The notes under the pieces: model-generated
Seen by the model: the letters and a program-made list of their open reading frames with translations, nothing else
The model's database searches: none
What the model was told of the DNA's origin: nothing
Position numbers and translations under genes: made by a program
In this document: positions 6,898 through 13,484 of the stretch, one piece after another
Layout of the letters: every line of letters begins with the position of its first letter
Numbering within the stretch: position 1 is the first letter of the stretch
NCBI GenBank assembly: GCA_002347125.1
Contig: DDXG01000151.1
Location: 1-14,106, forward strand
Reading direction: 5' to 3'
From: Phycisphaerales bacterium UBA2266
GTDB lineage: Bacteria > Planctomycetota > Phycisphaerae > Sedimentisphaerales > Anaerobacaceae
Length of the DNA: 14,106 nt

Positions 6898-7022
6898 AAC
6901 GGCCACACCGCTACCGCGATCCCGACAACCAGCACGGCGCTCGCGATGATCGGACGATGGTGCAATGTCCATGCGCCGATGGAAATAGCGATTGCAAGGA
7001 CGGTTGTTGCGTCGAAGCCCAT
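6894..7022 (-). CDS. 42-residue membrane mini-protein
   Basis: Short frame from ATG at 7022 to TAG at 6894. The product begins MGFDATTVLAIAISIGAW, has a short basic turn (TLHHRP), then a second hydrophobic run (IIASAVLVVGIAVAVWPF), so it looks like a two-helix hairpin. Evidence that it is real: AAGGA lies 9 bases before the ATG, the start is 3 bases after the TAA of the preceding gene, and hydrophobicity is consistent along the frame. It ends the 12482-to-6894 gene string and converges with the M48 gene with a 3-base overlap of stop codons. I do not recognise a family. Confidence 0.65.
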   Translation of the reverse strand: MGFDATTVLAIAISIGAWTLHHRPIIASAVLVVGIAVAVWPF

Positions 7023-7025
7023 GGC

Positions 7026-7412
7026 TTAATGTCCTTGAACGGTTCCGGCGGTGCGGCTCGCAGTGCGTTCCGGCACCGAGCAACGAACGCGCCCATCTGC
7101 GGGGTCGATGATCTTTTCCCAGGTGCATTCCTCCGGCAGCTCGTTATGGAACGCCTTCACATGAAGGCCGTGGGGTGGCCCATCCTGTTTCTCCGGCTTG
7201 GACTCGCCGGCCCGGGCGTCCTGGATGCTCACCGCTGCCTCTTCCACCGCCTTGGCTGCTTCCTTTCCCCCGGGAACACCACTGGTTTTCGCAATACCGG
7301 CAACATCTCGCAGCGCGTCCTCAACCTCGCGCAGGGTTGCGCTGTCGATGTGAGAAACCGCCCAGCCCATGCCCCCGGCGAGAATCGCAAGTTGGAAAAG
7401 CGTCCTAAACAT
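7026..7412 (-). CDS. Membrane-anchored small protein of unknown function
   Basis: 128 residues. One N-terminal hydrophobic helix (residues 2-19) could be a membrane anchor or uncleaved signal. A charged, probably helical segment follows (ATLREVEDALRDVAG, then KEAAKAVEEAAVSIQ). The C-terminal domain has two cysteines, Cys96 and Cys111, that could pair in the periplasm. Start choice: the frame extends to 7439, but the ATG at 7412 has GGGG just upstream and leaves only an 8-base overlap with the YdjM-like gene. It is the penultimate gene of the traD string. I do not recognise a family. Confidence 0.72.
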   Translation of the reverse strand: MFRTLFQLAILAGGMGWAVSHIDSATLREVEDALRDVAGIAKTSGVPGGKEAAKAVEEAAVSIQDARAGESKPEKQDGPPHGLHVKAFHNELPEECTWEKIIDPADGRVRCSVPERTASRTAGTVQGH

Positions 7413-7920
7413 GGCCCCATCCGATAGTTCGCAGTCCATGGAAAATTACCCAGGCATACATGGCCACGGCCAACACATACTCCAGGGCATCCCCCGTAAA
7501 GAGCCTGACCGGCGCAACGAAACGACGCTTGTTCGGCCACAGCAACGGCACTCCCGAATTCGTCATCCAGTCGCCGGCCAGGTGGGAGAGATAGCCGACC
7601 GCAATGCCCACCACGATGGGCACCGAATATCCCGGGTGCCAGTGGAGCCCGTGCAGGGCGTACCACATGGACGCAGCCATGCCCGCTACCGCCAGCAGGC
7701 TATGGGTGATGCCCCGATGGCCGAACAGGGCCGAGAACGCCATGGATACCGGAAGCACCCTGCGCCCGAAAGTGCTGGATGGGTGGTCGATGTCCGGCAA
7801 GAGGCTACCGAGCGCCCCGCCGGCCAGCAGTAGCAAGGCCTGGGGTTTCGGCGCATGCAGCCAGTCGGCAGCCAGCAATGCGGCAGCGCTTCCGGCGGCA
7901 ACATGGGTGAGCGCCATCAT
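7405..7920 (-). CDS. YdjM-like membrane-bound metal-dependent hydrolase
   Basis: 171 residues. The sequence fits the YdjM/DUF457 family of inner-membrane proteins with putative metal-dependent hydrolase activity. Candidate metal-binding residues are His6 in ALTHVAAG, Asp43, Asp45 and His46 in LLPDIDHPSSTFGRR, His68 and His73 in FGHRGITHS, and His113 and Asp117 in SHLAGDWMTNSG. Several hydrophobic helices lie between them (about 28-42, 77-90, 100-113, 145-161). The ATG at 7920 overlaps the stop of the EAL gene by 4 bases (ATGA). Known E. coli YdjM is LexA-controlled; no LexA box was seen here. The reaction and substrate are unknown. Its role in transfer is unclear, but its position within the operon suggests co-expression with TraD. 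Confidence 0.82.
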   Translation of the reverse strand: MMALTHVAAGSAAALLAADWLHAPKPQALLLLAGGALGSLLPDIDHPSSTFGRRVLPVSMAFSALFGHRGITHSLLAVAGMAASMWYALHGLHWHPGYSVPIVVGIAVGYLSHLAGDWMTNSGVPLLWPNKRRFVAPVRLFTGDALEYVLAVAMYAWVIFHGLRTIGWGHV

Positions 7921-8549
7921 GCCGGCACCATCGTCTCCATCCATGGGGCTCCCGCAGCGTAATGCGGCGCGTGACGGTCACACCAGAATCCCTGGATTTC
8001 GTTCGCCCCCAGGGCTTTCGCAAGTTCCGCGTGTTTTCCGGTTTCGATGCGCTCGGCGATGATCGGAATCCCCCGAACGGCACCGCGAACCGCAAAAAGC
8101 GCGTCACGGTTTTCCACTTTGATGATGTCGGGCGTCAGGACCTTTATCAGCCTGCGTTCCAGCGTGGTCAGGGATACATCATCCATGGCGATCATCCCTC
8201 CCCGACCGCGAATCTTGAAAGCCGCTTCCGCGATCCAGGCGTGGATGTCGCTTTTGTCGAAGATTTCGTGGCGCTCCACCAGCTCGACGACGACGCCCCG
8301 GGCAATGCGTTCCGTGACGAGCCCCGCCGCCAGAACGAGCGTCGAGTATTCCATGTTGCAGTGGACGCGCAGCCCGGTTTCGGCGACCAGTCCTACGGCA
8401 TGTTCGAGCGCCGCGATGTCCGCTTCGATCATCGCCGTTTCGTCGTCGAACGCCAGCCGCGTGGCGCTTAATACTTCGAGGGCCGTCACGTCCAGGGTCA
8501 GGGCGTCAAGGATGGGTTGCGTACGGAATTTGAAGGTTCGGGAACGCAT
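7917..8549 (-). CDS. Stand-alone EAL-domain protein, putative c-di-GMP phosphodiesterase
   Basis: 210 residues, consisting of one EAL domain with no sensor or GGDEF domain. All positions expected of a working enzyme can be aligned by motif: Glu25 (ALEVL), Asn65 (HCNMEYSTL), Glu89 (VVVELVE), Asp123-Asp124 (IAMDDVSLTTL), Lys144 (DIIKVEN), Glu166 (IIAERIET) and Gln186 (NEIQGF). The first motif reads EVL with Arg31 six residues after the Glu, rather than the usual spacing of four, so substrate binding may differ. No signal peptide or membrane helix is present, so it is cytoplasmic. It starts 3 bases after the DUF4400 gene. Lowering c-di-GMP could shift the cell between biofilm and mating states (inference). 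Confidence 0.84.
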   Translation of the reverse strand: MRSRTFKFRTQPILDALTLDVTALEVLSATRLAFDDETAMIEADIAALEHAVGLVAETGLRVHCNMEYSTLVLAAGLVTERIARGVVVELVERHEIFDKSDIHAWIAEAAFKIRGRGGMIAMDDVSLTTLERRLIKVLTPDIIKVENRDALFAVRGAVRGIPIIAERIETGKHAELAKALGANEIQGFWCDRHAPHYAAGAPWMETMVPA

Positions 8550-8552
8550 GGA

Positions 8553-9149
8553 TCAGAGCCTTTTCTGGAGATTGCTCACCCACAGCCAAAGCGAGGCTGC
8601 GGCAAACAGGATGACGGCAGGGGCGGCGACCAAAGGTGCGGGAGCCGGGAGGCATAGCCACACGAGCATGCCGATGGTGACCAGGCGGAAGAAGTGAATG
8701 CCGATCTTGTGCCGGATCGGGCTTTGAGAGATGAATGAAGTCTTGCGTATCTCGCGGACATAGAACCCATCGACCGACGCAGCAAGGATCAGGGGAATCC
8801 CCAACAACCCCCACATCAGCAATGCATAAGCGCGATAGACGATCAGGCTGATCCACAGAAAACTGGCATAAATGCGATCCATCAGCCATCGCTCAATCTG
8901 ACTCGTCCCCAAATCGTTGGCCGCAGCCAGTGCGTCCTTGGCGGTTCCACTCAGCATGTCGGTGGCCTGGGAGAGCACCCAGCGATTCACCGTATCCCCG
9001 GCCCAAGTTGTCATTTGCTGTTGCTCCGCTGCCCAGGTGGATTCCAACACTTTGGACGGAATCAGTGCCCATGCAGCGATGAAGCCGATGGTCAGGAGGA
9101 TGGCGATGAACCTGCCCCACTCGTCGTTTCGTTGGTCTTTGCGCGCCAC
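8553..9149 (-). CDS. DUF4400 (TraJ-like) integrating-conjugative-element membrane protein
   Basis: 198 residues. Polytopic inner-membrane protein with helices at about 13-30, 96-125, 153-168 and 171-192. The loop DGFYVREIRKTSFISQSPI (127-145) followed by a histidine-containing segment resembles the DUF4400 signature. In SXT/R391 and IncA/C elements a gene of this family follows traD, as here. Its role is probably to support the coupling protein or entry exclusion (inference). Start choice: a GTG at 9161 directly abuts the traD stop, but the GTG at 9149 has GGAGG with ideal 5-base spacing, so I prefer it. Confidence 0.78.
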   Translation of the reverse strand: MARKDQRNDEWGRFIAILLTIGFIAAWALIPSKVLESTWAAEQQQMTTWAGDTVNRWVLSQATDMLSGTAKDALAAANDLGTSQIERWLMDRIYASFLWISLIVYRAYALLMWGLLGIPLILAASVDGFYVREIRKTSFISQSPIRHKIGIHFFRLVTIGMLVWLCLPAPAPLVAAPAVILFAAASLWLWVSNLQKRL

Positions 9150-9161
9150 GATCCCCTCCAC

Positions 9162-10964
9162 CTACACCAAAATCGGAATCCGCCCTTTGATCGTCTTGCC
9201 GCCGGACAAGCGGGCGAAGTAATGCAGCGGCGGCAGTTCGCTCAGGATGGGTGGCGGAATCAGGTCGGCTTCTTCCTGCGTCGCTTGTTCCTGGTAGGAA
9301 GCGCTGTACTCGTCGTGGATATTGGAATCCACCGCATGGCCGTAGCGCACCATCATGGACCTGACCTTGATCTTGGGAATGCCGTCGGCGATGTACTGTT
9401 GGGTTTCCGTATCCTGCACGCGCAGGGCGATCTTGTTGTTGGTGTTGCCGAGCACCTGGCGGGCTTTGTTCTCGTCGCCCAGGCGCGCCGCAAAGTCCGC
9501 GAAGGTCTGGGTAGCGATGGTCATGCGGAAGCCTGCGCCACGGCCTTTGTTGAGCAGCTGAATGGTCGGCTGGTTAATCACTTCCGCCGCTTCGTCCACG
9601 AATACATTGATCGCCTTGTCGTTGCCCACCCCGTAGTTGTAACGGTCGCCGGCCACCGCCGTAAGATCGGCCAGGAGAATCGAGCCGATAGCGCTGCCCA
9701 CGGTTGCATCGGCCAGGTTGTCCAGACCGACGTAAAGCACCTTGTCGTTACGAATCGCCCGCGCCATATCCGTGACGACTTTCTCATGGCCCGCCTCGAA
9801 AGCCGGCGACAGCAGTTCGGTCAGCGGGTCGCTGGTCAACATGGAAAGAATCGGGATCAGCGAAGCCACCATCTTCTGGAAGTGCTCGCGGTTGTGCTCG
9901 TAGGTGGAAATCAGGCCGTCCAGATCGACAGATTGGGCATCATGAATGACGATTTCCTTGTAGAAGCTGATGTAGGCGAGGAGAAGGTTTCCCTTGTACT
10001 GCTTGACGAAGCTGTTGACCCGGGCCTCCCAGTCGTTGACGTTGATCTTGAAGTGGATACGCAGGGCCTTGAGGAGAAGATCGTCGGGACCACCTTCGAT
10101 GTAGCGTCGGAGCTGAACGAGGTTGGGGCGCTGTCCGGTCGCCGTCAGTCCGTTCACGATGTCGTTGAGCACTTTCCAGCCGAACGCCGTGAAGGGGTCA
10201 GCACCGGTTTCGGAAGGGATCAGCGCCGCGATCCGGCTTGCCAGCTCTGTCTTGCGGTTCCAGTTGCGCATCGGGTCGATGCAGGCGGATTTCTCTGGGT
10301 GCGCGGGATGGAAGTAAATGAACCGCTCGGGCTGGCCCAGGGCTTCGCAGACGCGGCGGGCGTTCTCCGCCAAGCCACGGTCGCCCTTTGGATCAATGAT
10401 GATGACCGGTTCGCCTCGGATGATCGCCTGGGCGATGAACAGGTCGAACAAGCGCGTTTTGCCGACGCCAGTGGAGCCCACGATGAGCGTATGCCCGTCG
10501 AGGAGGTGCAGCTTGGCATACTCCTCGTCTTCGCTGGACAGTCCATGCAGCCAATATGCGCCTTCGTCGTTCAGCGCCTCCTTGCCGAGTTGCGCTGCGA
10601 CACCATTGGAGATCAGGGCGTGCATGCGGCCGGCTTCGATGTCCGTCCACTGGAACCCCTTTCCCATCCACAGCATCTGCTGTCTCATGGCTTTGCGGCC
10701 CACCTCGATCATCTGCGGAATGTCGATGAACTGCTTCTCCACGAGTCGCATCCGGGTAGTGTCCTGGCTCCGTTTCCAGGCTTGTGCCGCCCGGTATGCC
10801 CCCACTCCGGCGCAAGCTAGGGACGCGACAACGCCAAACCGTGTCGGGACCGGCAGGGTTTGCGTGACGGCCATGGTCAGGGTGGAAGCTCCCAACCACG
10901 CGCCCGTCATATTCCATTCGTGAATTTTGCGCCAGGGGTTATCGAAATCGTGTGCTTCAAGCAT
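9162..10964 (-). CDS. traD: TraD-like type IV coupling protein
   Basis: 600 residues. The VirD4/TraD ATPase brings the relaxase-DNA complex to the secretion channel. Two hydrophobic segments (about 22-36 and 43-60) anchor it in the inner membrane. Walker A is GSTGVGKT at 163-170. Further conserved blocks are VIIIDPKGDRGLAENARR (187-204), Walker B VFVDEA (454-459) and a downstream ATQTFADF segment (483-490). No long acidic C-terminal tail like that of F TraD is present; the protein ends soon after a beta-rich region, as in the SXT/IncA-C type. Start choice: ATG at 10985 overlaps the upstream gene, while ATG at 10964 has AAGGA 10 bases upstream and follows the upstream TAA by 4 bases. The relaxase gene usually found next to this type of traD is not adjacent. 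Confidence 0.93.
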   Translation of the reverse strand: MLEAHDFDNPWRKIHEWNMTGAWLGASTLTMAVTQTLPVPTRFGVVASLACAGVGAYRAAQAWKRSQDTTRMRLVEKQFIDIPQMIEVGRKAMRQQMLWMGKGFQWTDIEAGRMHALISNGVAAQLGKEALNDEGAYWLHGLSSEDEEYAKLHLLDGHTLIVGSTGVGKTRLFDLFIAQAIIRGEPVIIIDPKGDRGLAENARRVCEALGQPERFIYFHPAHPEKSACIDPMRNWNRKTELASRIAALIPSETGADPFTAFGWKVLNDIVNGLTATGQRPNLVQLRRYIEGGPDDLLLKALRIHFKINVNDWEARVNSFVKQYKGNLLLAYISFYKEIVIHDAQSVDLDGLISTYEHNREHFQKMVASLIPILSMLTSDPLTELLSPAFEAGHEKVVTDMARAIRNDKVLYVGLDNLADATVGSAIGSILLADLTAVAGDRYNYGVGNDKAINVFVDEAAEVINQPTIQLLNKGRGAGFRMTIATQTFADFAARLGDENKARQVLGNTNNKIALRVQDTETQQYIADGIPKIKVRSMMVRYGHAVDSNIHDEYSASYQEQATQEEADLIPPPILSELPPLHYFARLSGGKTIKGRIPILV

Positions 10965-10968
10965 CGGG

Positions 10969-11280
10969 TTACCGTCCTTCGGCATGTTGCCGGTACAAGC
11001 TGCGCATTTCCGCCCGCTGCTGCTCCGCCATCTGGTGGTTGGCTTGTATGCGCTTCATGAGCGCTTGCTGAGCCATATCTTCCTCGCGCCGGCAGCGCTC
11101 CAGGTCCTCCGGTGTCCTCGCACGGTTGCAGGCATAGCCCTGGGCCAGGATGTTGTCGCGTTCGCCCTGGGTGATGGCCTTGTGCCGTTGCGGTGGCTGA
11201 TCGGCGAAAAAGAAACCTTCTCCCGCCATTGAGGCTGAGGAGGTGAAAAACAGAGCGGCGAAGAGGACGATTCGTTGCAT
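10969..11280 (-). CDS. Small exported protein with helical, charged body
   Basis: 103 residues. A signal peptide runs to about residue 19 (SSASMA|GEG). The mature part contains Cys51 and Cys63, which may pair, around a TPEDLERCRREED segment. It ends in a long Gln/Arg/Glu-rich helix (about 67-100) with coiled-coil character. The frame extends to 11322, but the ATG at 11280 has AGGTG 6 bases upstream and begins a clean signal peptide. It lies directly before traD with a 4-base gap. I do not recognise a family; the Cys pair and helical tail suggest a periplasmic protein. Confidence 0.75.
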   Translation of the reverse strand: MQRIVLFAALFFTSSASMAGEGFFFADQPPQRHKAITQGERDNILAQGYACNRARTPEDLERCRREEDMAQQALMKRIQANHQMAEQQRAEMRSLYRQHAEGR

Positions 11281-11437
11281 GAAATTCACCTGTGTTTTTT
11301 TAGTTCCCGTGTTCTCGGACACGGGAAGCCGGCCAGCTCACGCAGTGAGAAGGGAGGTTCTCTTGGAGGAGTCGGGGCGTACTGGCGGCCGGGGTTATTG
11401 ACTAACGCCACCCTCGGCTGGGCGTTGCAGCGCAAAG
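11281..11437. promoter_or_regulatory. 157-bp gap within the traD gene string
   Basis: The only long non-coding gap within the 12482-to-6894 string. On the minus strand it holds a possible 41-codon frame (GTG near 11409, TGA at 11287) whose product would include RQYAPTPPREPPFSLRELAG and a basic end. Its stop overlaps the ribosome site of the next gene, which would suit a leader peptide. The GTG itself lacks a well-spaced ribosome site. Two inverted repeats lie here (11304-11327 and 11337-11349). No clear promoter boxes were found. It may be a leader that sets the level of traD and its upstream partner (inference). Confidence 0.4.
11304..11327. repeat. Perfect 9-bp inverted repeat, 6-base loop
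   Basis: TTCCCGTGT and ACACGGGAA flank a 6-base loop. A run of seven T lies just left of it on the plus strand, which is a run of A after the hairpin on the minus strand. It is therefore not a standard terminator in either direction. A smaller repeat, CTCAC-GCA-GTGAG, lies at 11337-11349. In the minus-strand transcript the hairpin would sit about 24 bases before the ATG of the small exported protein. Confidence 0.75.
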
Positions 11438-11848
11438 CTATGGTGTGGTCCGCTCCTTCCGCTTCGCCATCACCGCTAACATCGCGGCGGCCCCCCACAC
11501 GGAAAGCGGCCATTTGAGGAGCGGCACCCATTTCGTTATGGTCAGCGCGGCTTCAATCGGGAGCGAAGCCAAGAACAATGCAGAAGCCACCTGCACGTCG
11601 AATTCGCCGTCGATATAGGCGCAAGTGAACACACCGAAAGCGATCAGCCCAGCGGCCCCCAGCGCAGCTTCCATCGGTTGGCCGCGCACCGTTTGTTCGA
11701 ACACCTCCAGCAACACCGAGAGCAGCATCAGCAGCACCAGCAAGCCTACCGAAGAGGGCATTTGCCTGGGCGATCCCCGGAAGGTCGCCAAGCGTGCCGC
11801 GTGCCAGCACAACCCGTAGGCAAAATCGAAGACCGGAGAGCCGAGCAT
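11438..11848 (-). CDS. Multi-helix membrane protein of unknown function
   Basis: 136 residues. Hydrophobic helices at about 33-50, 61-79, 85-105 and 112-128 with short loops, and a basic C-terminal end (AKRKERTTP) that should face the cytoplasm. The N-terminal 30 residues are amphipathic with a Pro at 31. The frame extends to 11860, but the ATG at 11848 has GGAGG exactly 5 bases upstream. It follows the 73-residue gene by 15 bases. I do not recognise a family. Confidence 0.75.
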   Translation of the reverse strand: MLGSPVFDFAYGLCWHAARLATFRGSPRQMPSSVGLLVLLMLLSVLLEVFEQTVRGQPMEAALGAAGLIAFGVFTCAYIDGEFDVQVASALFLASLPIEAALTITKWVPLLKWPLSVWGAAAMLAVMAKRKERTTP

Positions 11849-11863
11849 GCGCGCCTCCAATGC

Positions 11864-12085
11864 CTACACCGGTTCAATTCCAGAAATGGTTTCCTCGGCG
11901 ATCACGAGTTTTTTTCCTTTCTTCGTGACACGCTCGACCTCCAGGAACGGGATGCCGTCGATCTCAATGCGTCCCAGAAAGACACGCCGCCTGGTTTCAC
12001 CCGGGACGACATCGCCATCCGGCGTTTCCCAGGATTTGATCTGGAAGTCGTAGTGCTTCCCGGGTTCGAGCTGTTCAATGTTCAT
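11864..12085 (-). CDS. Small beta-rich cytoplasmic protein, unknown
   Basis: 73 residues with alternating hydrophobic and charged residues (HYDFQIKSWE, RRRVFLGRIEIDG, FLEVERVTKKGKKLVIAE), which suggests a small beta-barrel. No signal or membrane segment. The first in-frame start is TTG at 12091, but the ATG two codons later at 12085 is preferred. It overlaps the upstream gene by 11 bases, so translation is probably coupled. I do not recognise a family. Confidence 0.68.
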   Translation of the reverse strand: MNIEQLEPGKHYDFQIKSWETPDGDVVPGETRRRVFLGRIEIDGIPFLEVERVTKKGKKLVIAEETISGIEPV

Positions 12086-12482
12086 TGGCAATTCCCGCTG
12101 CCTCGAATACCTCTTGGGCTTTTTGCGTCAGTGCATCCACTTCCAGCAGGTACACATCCGAATCGGCGTCCTTGCATTCAGACAACTTGCCCGCGAGCCC
12201 ACGTTTGACGGCCTCGTAGCGGAGGTGCGGTTTCGATACAAGCACACGCACTACGTCAGGAACGCTGTAGCGCCGCACGTTATACCTCCACGCGGTGATG
12301 TACTTGGACGGGTGACGGGTGGCAGCCAGGCGGATCGTGTCGTTGGAAAGCTGCATCGCGAGGACGTAGCCGCCTTCGACGGAGGTTGTAGCTACCACGT
12401 TGAGATCGACGTGTTCGGGTATTCCGTCGTAAATCCAGACAGGGAGGGCATTGGTCATTGCATGGTGATTCAGAGTTTCCAT
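12075..12482 (-). CDS. Unknown soluble protein, first gene of the traD string
   Basis: 135 residues, mixed alpha/beta look, no signal peptide or membrane helix. Recognisable stretches are ALPVWIYDGIPEHVDLNVVA, ITAWRYNVRRYSVPDVVRVL and an acidic, helical C-terminal part. Start choice is uncertain: TTG at 12491, ATG at 12482 and ATG at 12458 all lack a good ribosome site. I take 12482 because it gives the same distance to the shared motif as at the other operon head. It heads the minus-strand string that contains traD. I do not recognise a family. Confidence 0.68.
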   Translation of the reverse strand: METLNHHAMTNALPVWIYDGIPEHVDLNVVATTSVEGGYVLAMQLSNDTIRLAATRHPSKYITAWRYNVRRYSVPDVVRVLVSKPHLRYEAVKRGLAGKLSECKDADSDVYLLEVDALTQKAQEVFEAAGIANEH

Positions 12483-12624
12483 AAGCAGCAAAATAACATT
12501 GAGAACCAGTCAAAATTGTTCGAAAAGCGCACCAAAGTGCCCTGTTTAAAACTTCTCGTATTTATGCGGGCGTCCTACGCTGAATGGATAGACCATTCTT
12601 TGCACTCCATCCCAGGAGATTTCC
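12483..12624. promoter_or_regulatory. Divergent intergenic region at the head of the traD string
   Basis: 142 bases, clearly AT-rich between 12491 and 12570. It should contain promoters for the minus-strand string and for the plus-strand 88-residue gene. It carries the second copy of the 29-base motif (12519-12547). Within that copy is a short inverted repeat, GCAC-CAAA-GTGC, at 12529-12540. TATTTAT at 12559-12565 could serve as a -10 box for the plus-strand gene, but no good -35 box is correctly placed. Confidence 0.5.
12519..12547 (-). promoter_or_regulatory. Shared 29-bp operon-head motif, copy 2
   Basis: Matches 6242-6270 at 22 of 29 positions, with the same GAAAAGCGCAC core and the same TGTTT edge. 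Its near edge is 36 bases from the ATG at 12482, identical to the spacing at the mating-pair operon. A joint regulatory role for both operons is inferred. Confidence 0.55.
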
Positions 12625-12891
12625 ATGTGCGCTCTCGAATTCCATCACGATGCCCATCCTCCGGGCACCTCAGCCGTTGCAGCGATTTACGACATGCTGG
12701 TCGAAGATGGCGAATCCACGTTTCTGGCGGTGGGCTATCTGGAGATGTGTGCGCTTGGTGATGAGGGCCGCTCTGAGCTGCATCGGATGCTGGAGCGAGG
12801 GGGGATGGTGCTGATGGAATTGCCTGGCGTGGGATACCTGGCAGCCGAGGCGGACAGCGGGTGTTTTGTGCCTCTGGGTTATCCTTCTTAG
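12625..12891 (+). CDS. Small acidic protein of unknown function
   Basis: 88 residues, acidic, with several Met and Cys residues (MCALEFHH, YLEMCALGDEG, DSGCFVPLG). No signal peptide is evident. AGGAG lies 6 bases before the ATG at 12625, which is strong support for the start. It is transcribed divergently from the traD string and converges with the minus-strand gene ending at 12888, overlapping by 4 bases. The pattern 'ELHRMLERGGMVLMELPGVG' suggests a helix-turn-strand arrangement. I do not recognise a family; a small regulator is possible but unsupported. Confidence 0.7.
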   Translation: MCALEFHHDAHPPGTSAVAAIYDMLVEDGESTFLAVGYLEMCALGDEGRSELHRMLERGGMVLMELPGVGYLAAEADSGCFVPLGYPS

Positions 12892-13049
12892 CGCCGTAAA
12901 AGTCTACGTCCTTGATGGATAGCCGGTGTATTTCTCGCACGCGCGCATGCCACACTTGTTGCTCGGCAAGGGCGAGGTTCCATATCTTGCACCAGCAGCC
13001 GGCGAAACCCCGCTGGATTCCGCAGCGGCGGTTTATTGTCGTTGCTCAT
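12888..13049 (-). CDS. Short unknown gene, possibly frameshifted
   Basis: 53 residues from an ATG that overlaps the stop of the upstream gene by 4 bases (ATGA), good evidence that translation begins here. The first part (MSNDNKPPLRNPAGFRRLL) looks protein-like, but from about codon 20 the frame becomes rich in Arg, Pro and Cys. In the +1 frame the same stretch reads WCKIWNLALAEQQVWHARV and then REIHRLSIKDVDFYGAKK, which looks far more like a real protein. A single extra base near 12993 would join the two. The +1 frame then continues into sequence antisense to the 88-residue gene, where it no longer looks coding. It may be a broken gene, a sequencing error or a recoding site. Confidence 0.45.
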   Translation of the reverse strand: MSNDNKPPLRNPAGFRRLLVQDMEPRPCRATSVACARARNTPAIHQGRRLLRR

Positions 13050-13471
13050 GCGGCATGTTCCATAGCCTCGAAGCGCTGCTTGGCTTGCTCGGTAGCAGGC
13101 CTCACCACGGCGAGCAACTTCTGTCCGACGCCCAGCAGCAGACTCATCTTCCCGAATTCCCATGCCACAGACAGGAACATGGCGTGACTCCGCACCAGAA
13201 CCTGATCCACAGGCGTCGCCACCATCCACGCATGGACTTGCTTGAGGAAGAAGTCGTGTTCAGGGCCGACGAGCAGCCCGGCAATAACAGCCCACGAGCC
13301 GATGAACAGGAGCCTGGCGAACCACACGGCGGACGCCAGCGAGGCATCTCGCAGGAACTGCAAGCGCCGAGTGGCTGCGCCTTGCCCGGTGAAGTGTTCG
13401 CGCAAGGACGTAATGGTCGCCAGTTGGATGGACTTGGATCGTGCAGCGCGTTGCTCTTTGGTTAGTTTCAT
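13046..13471 (-). CDS. Two-helix membrane protein of unknown function
   Basis: 141 residues. A basic cytoplasmic start (MKLTKEQRAARSKS) is followed by an amphipathic region and two hydrophobic segments at about 47-69 and 97-122. The loop between them includes GPEHDFFLKQVHAWMV, and the tail is helical and charged (ATEQAKQRFEAMEHA). GAGGAG lies 10 bases before the ATG. It follows the M50 protease gene by 13 bases and overlaps the next gene by 4 bases. I do not recognise a family. Confidence 0.72.
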   Translation of the reverse strand: MKLTKEQRAARSKSIQLATITSLREHFTGQGAATRRLQFLRDASLASAVWFARLLFIGSWAVIAGLLVGPEHDFFLKQVHAWMVATPVDQVLVRSHAMFLSVAWEFGKMSLLLGVGQKLLAVVRPATEQAKQRFEAMEHAA

Positions 13472-13484
13472 GGTGCGGTTCTCC

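Noticed and set aside
8091..8111. AAAAAGCGC resembling the shared motif core
   Set aside because: It lies inside the EAL gene, lacks the rest of the 29-base motif and is not near a start codon.
9015..10820. 601-residue open frame on the plus strand
   Set aside because: It lies opposite traD, whose Walker A and B motifs and coupling-protein blocks are unmistakable. The plus-strand product lacks recognisable motifs and is a by-product of GC-rich codon use.
11304..11327. Hairpin as a rho-independent terminator
   Set aside because: The T-run precedes the hairpin on the plus strand and would be an A-run after it on the minus strand, so neither direction has the needed U-tract.
12575..12955. 126-residue minus-strand frame
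   Set aside because: Only its first part looks coding, and that belongs to the possible frameshifted gene. The rest is Pro/Arg/Ser-rich and lies opposite the 88-residue plus gene with a good ribosome site.
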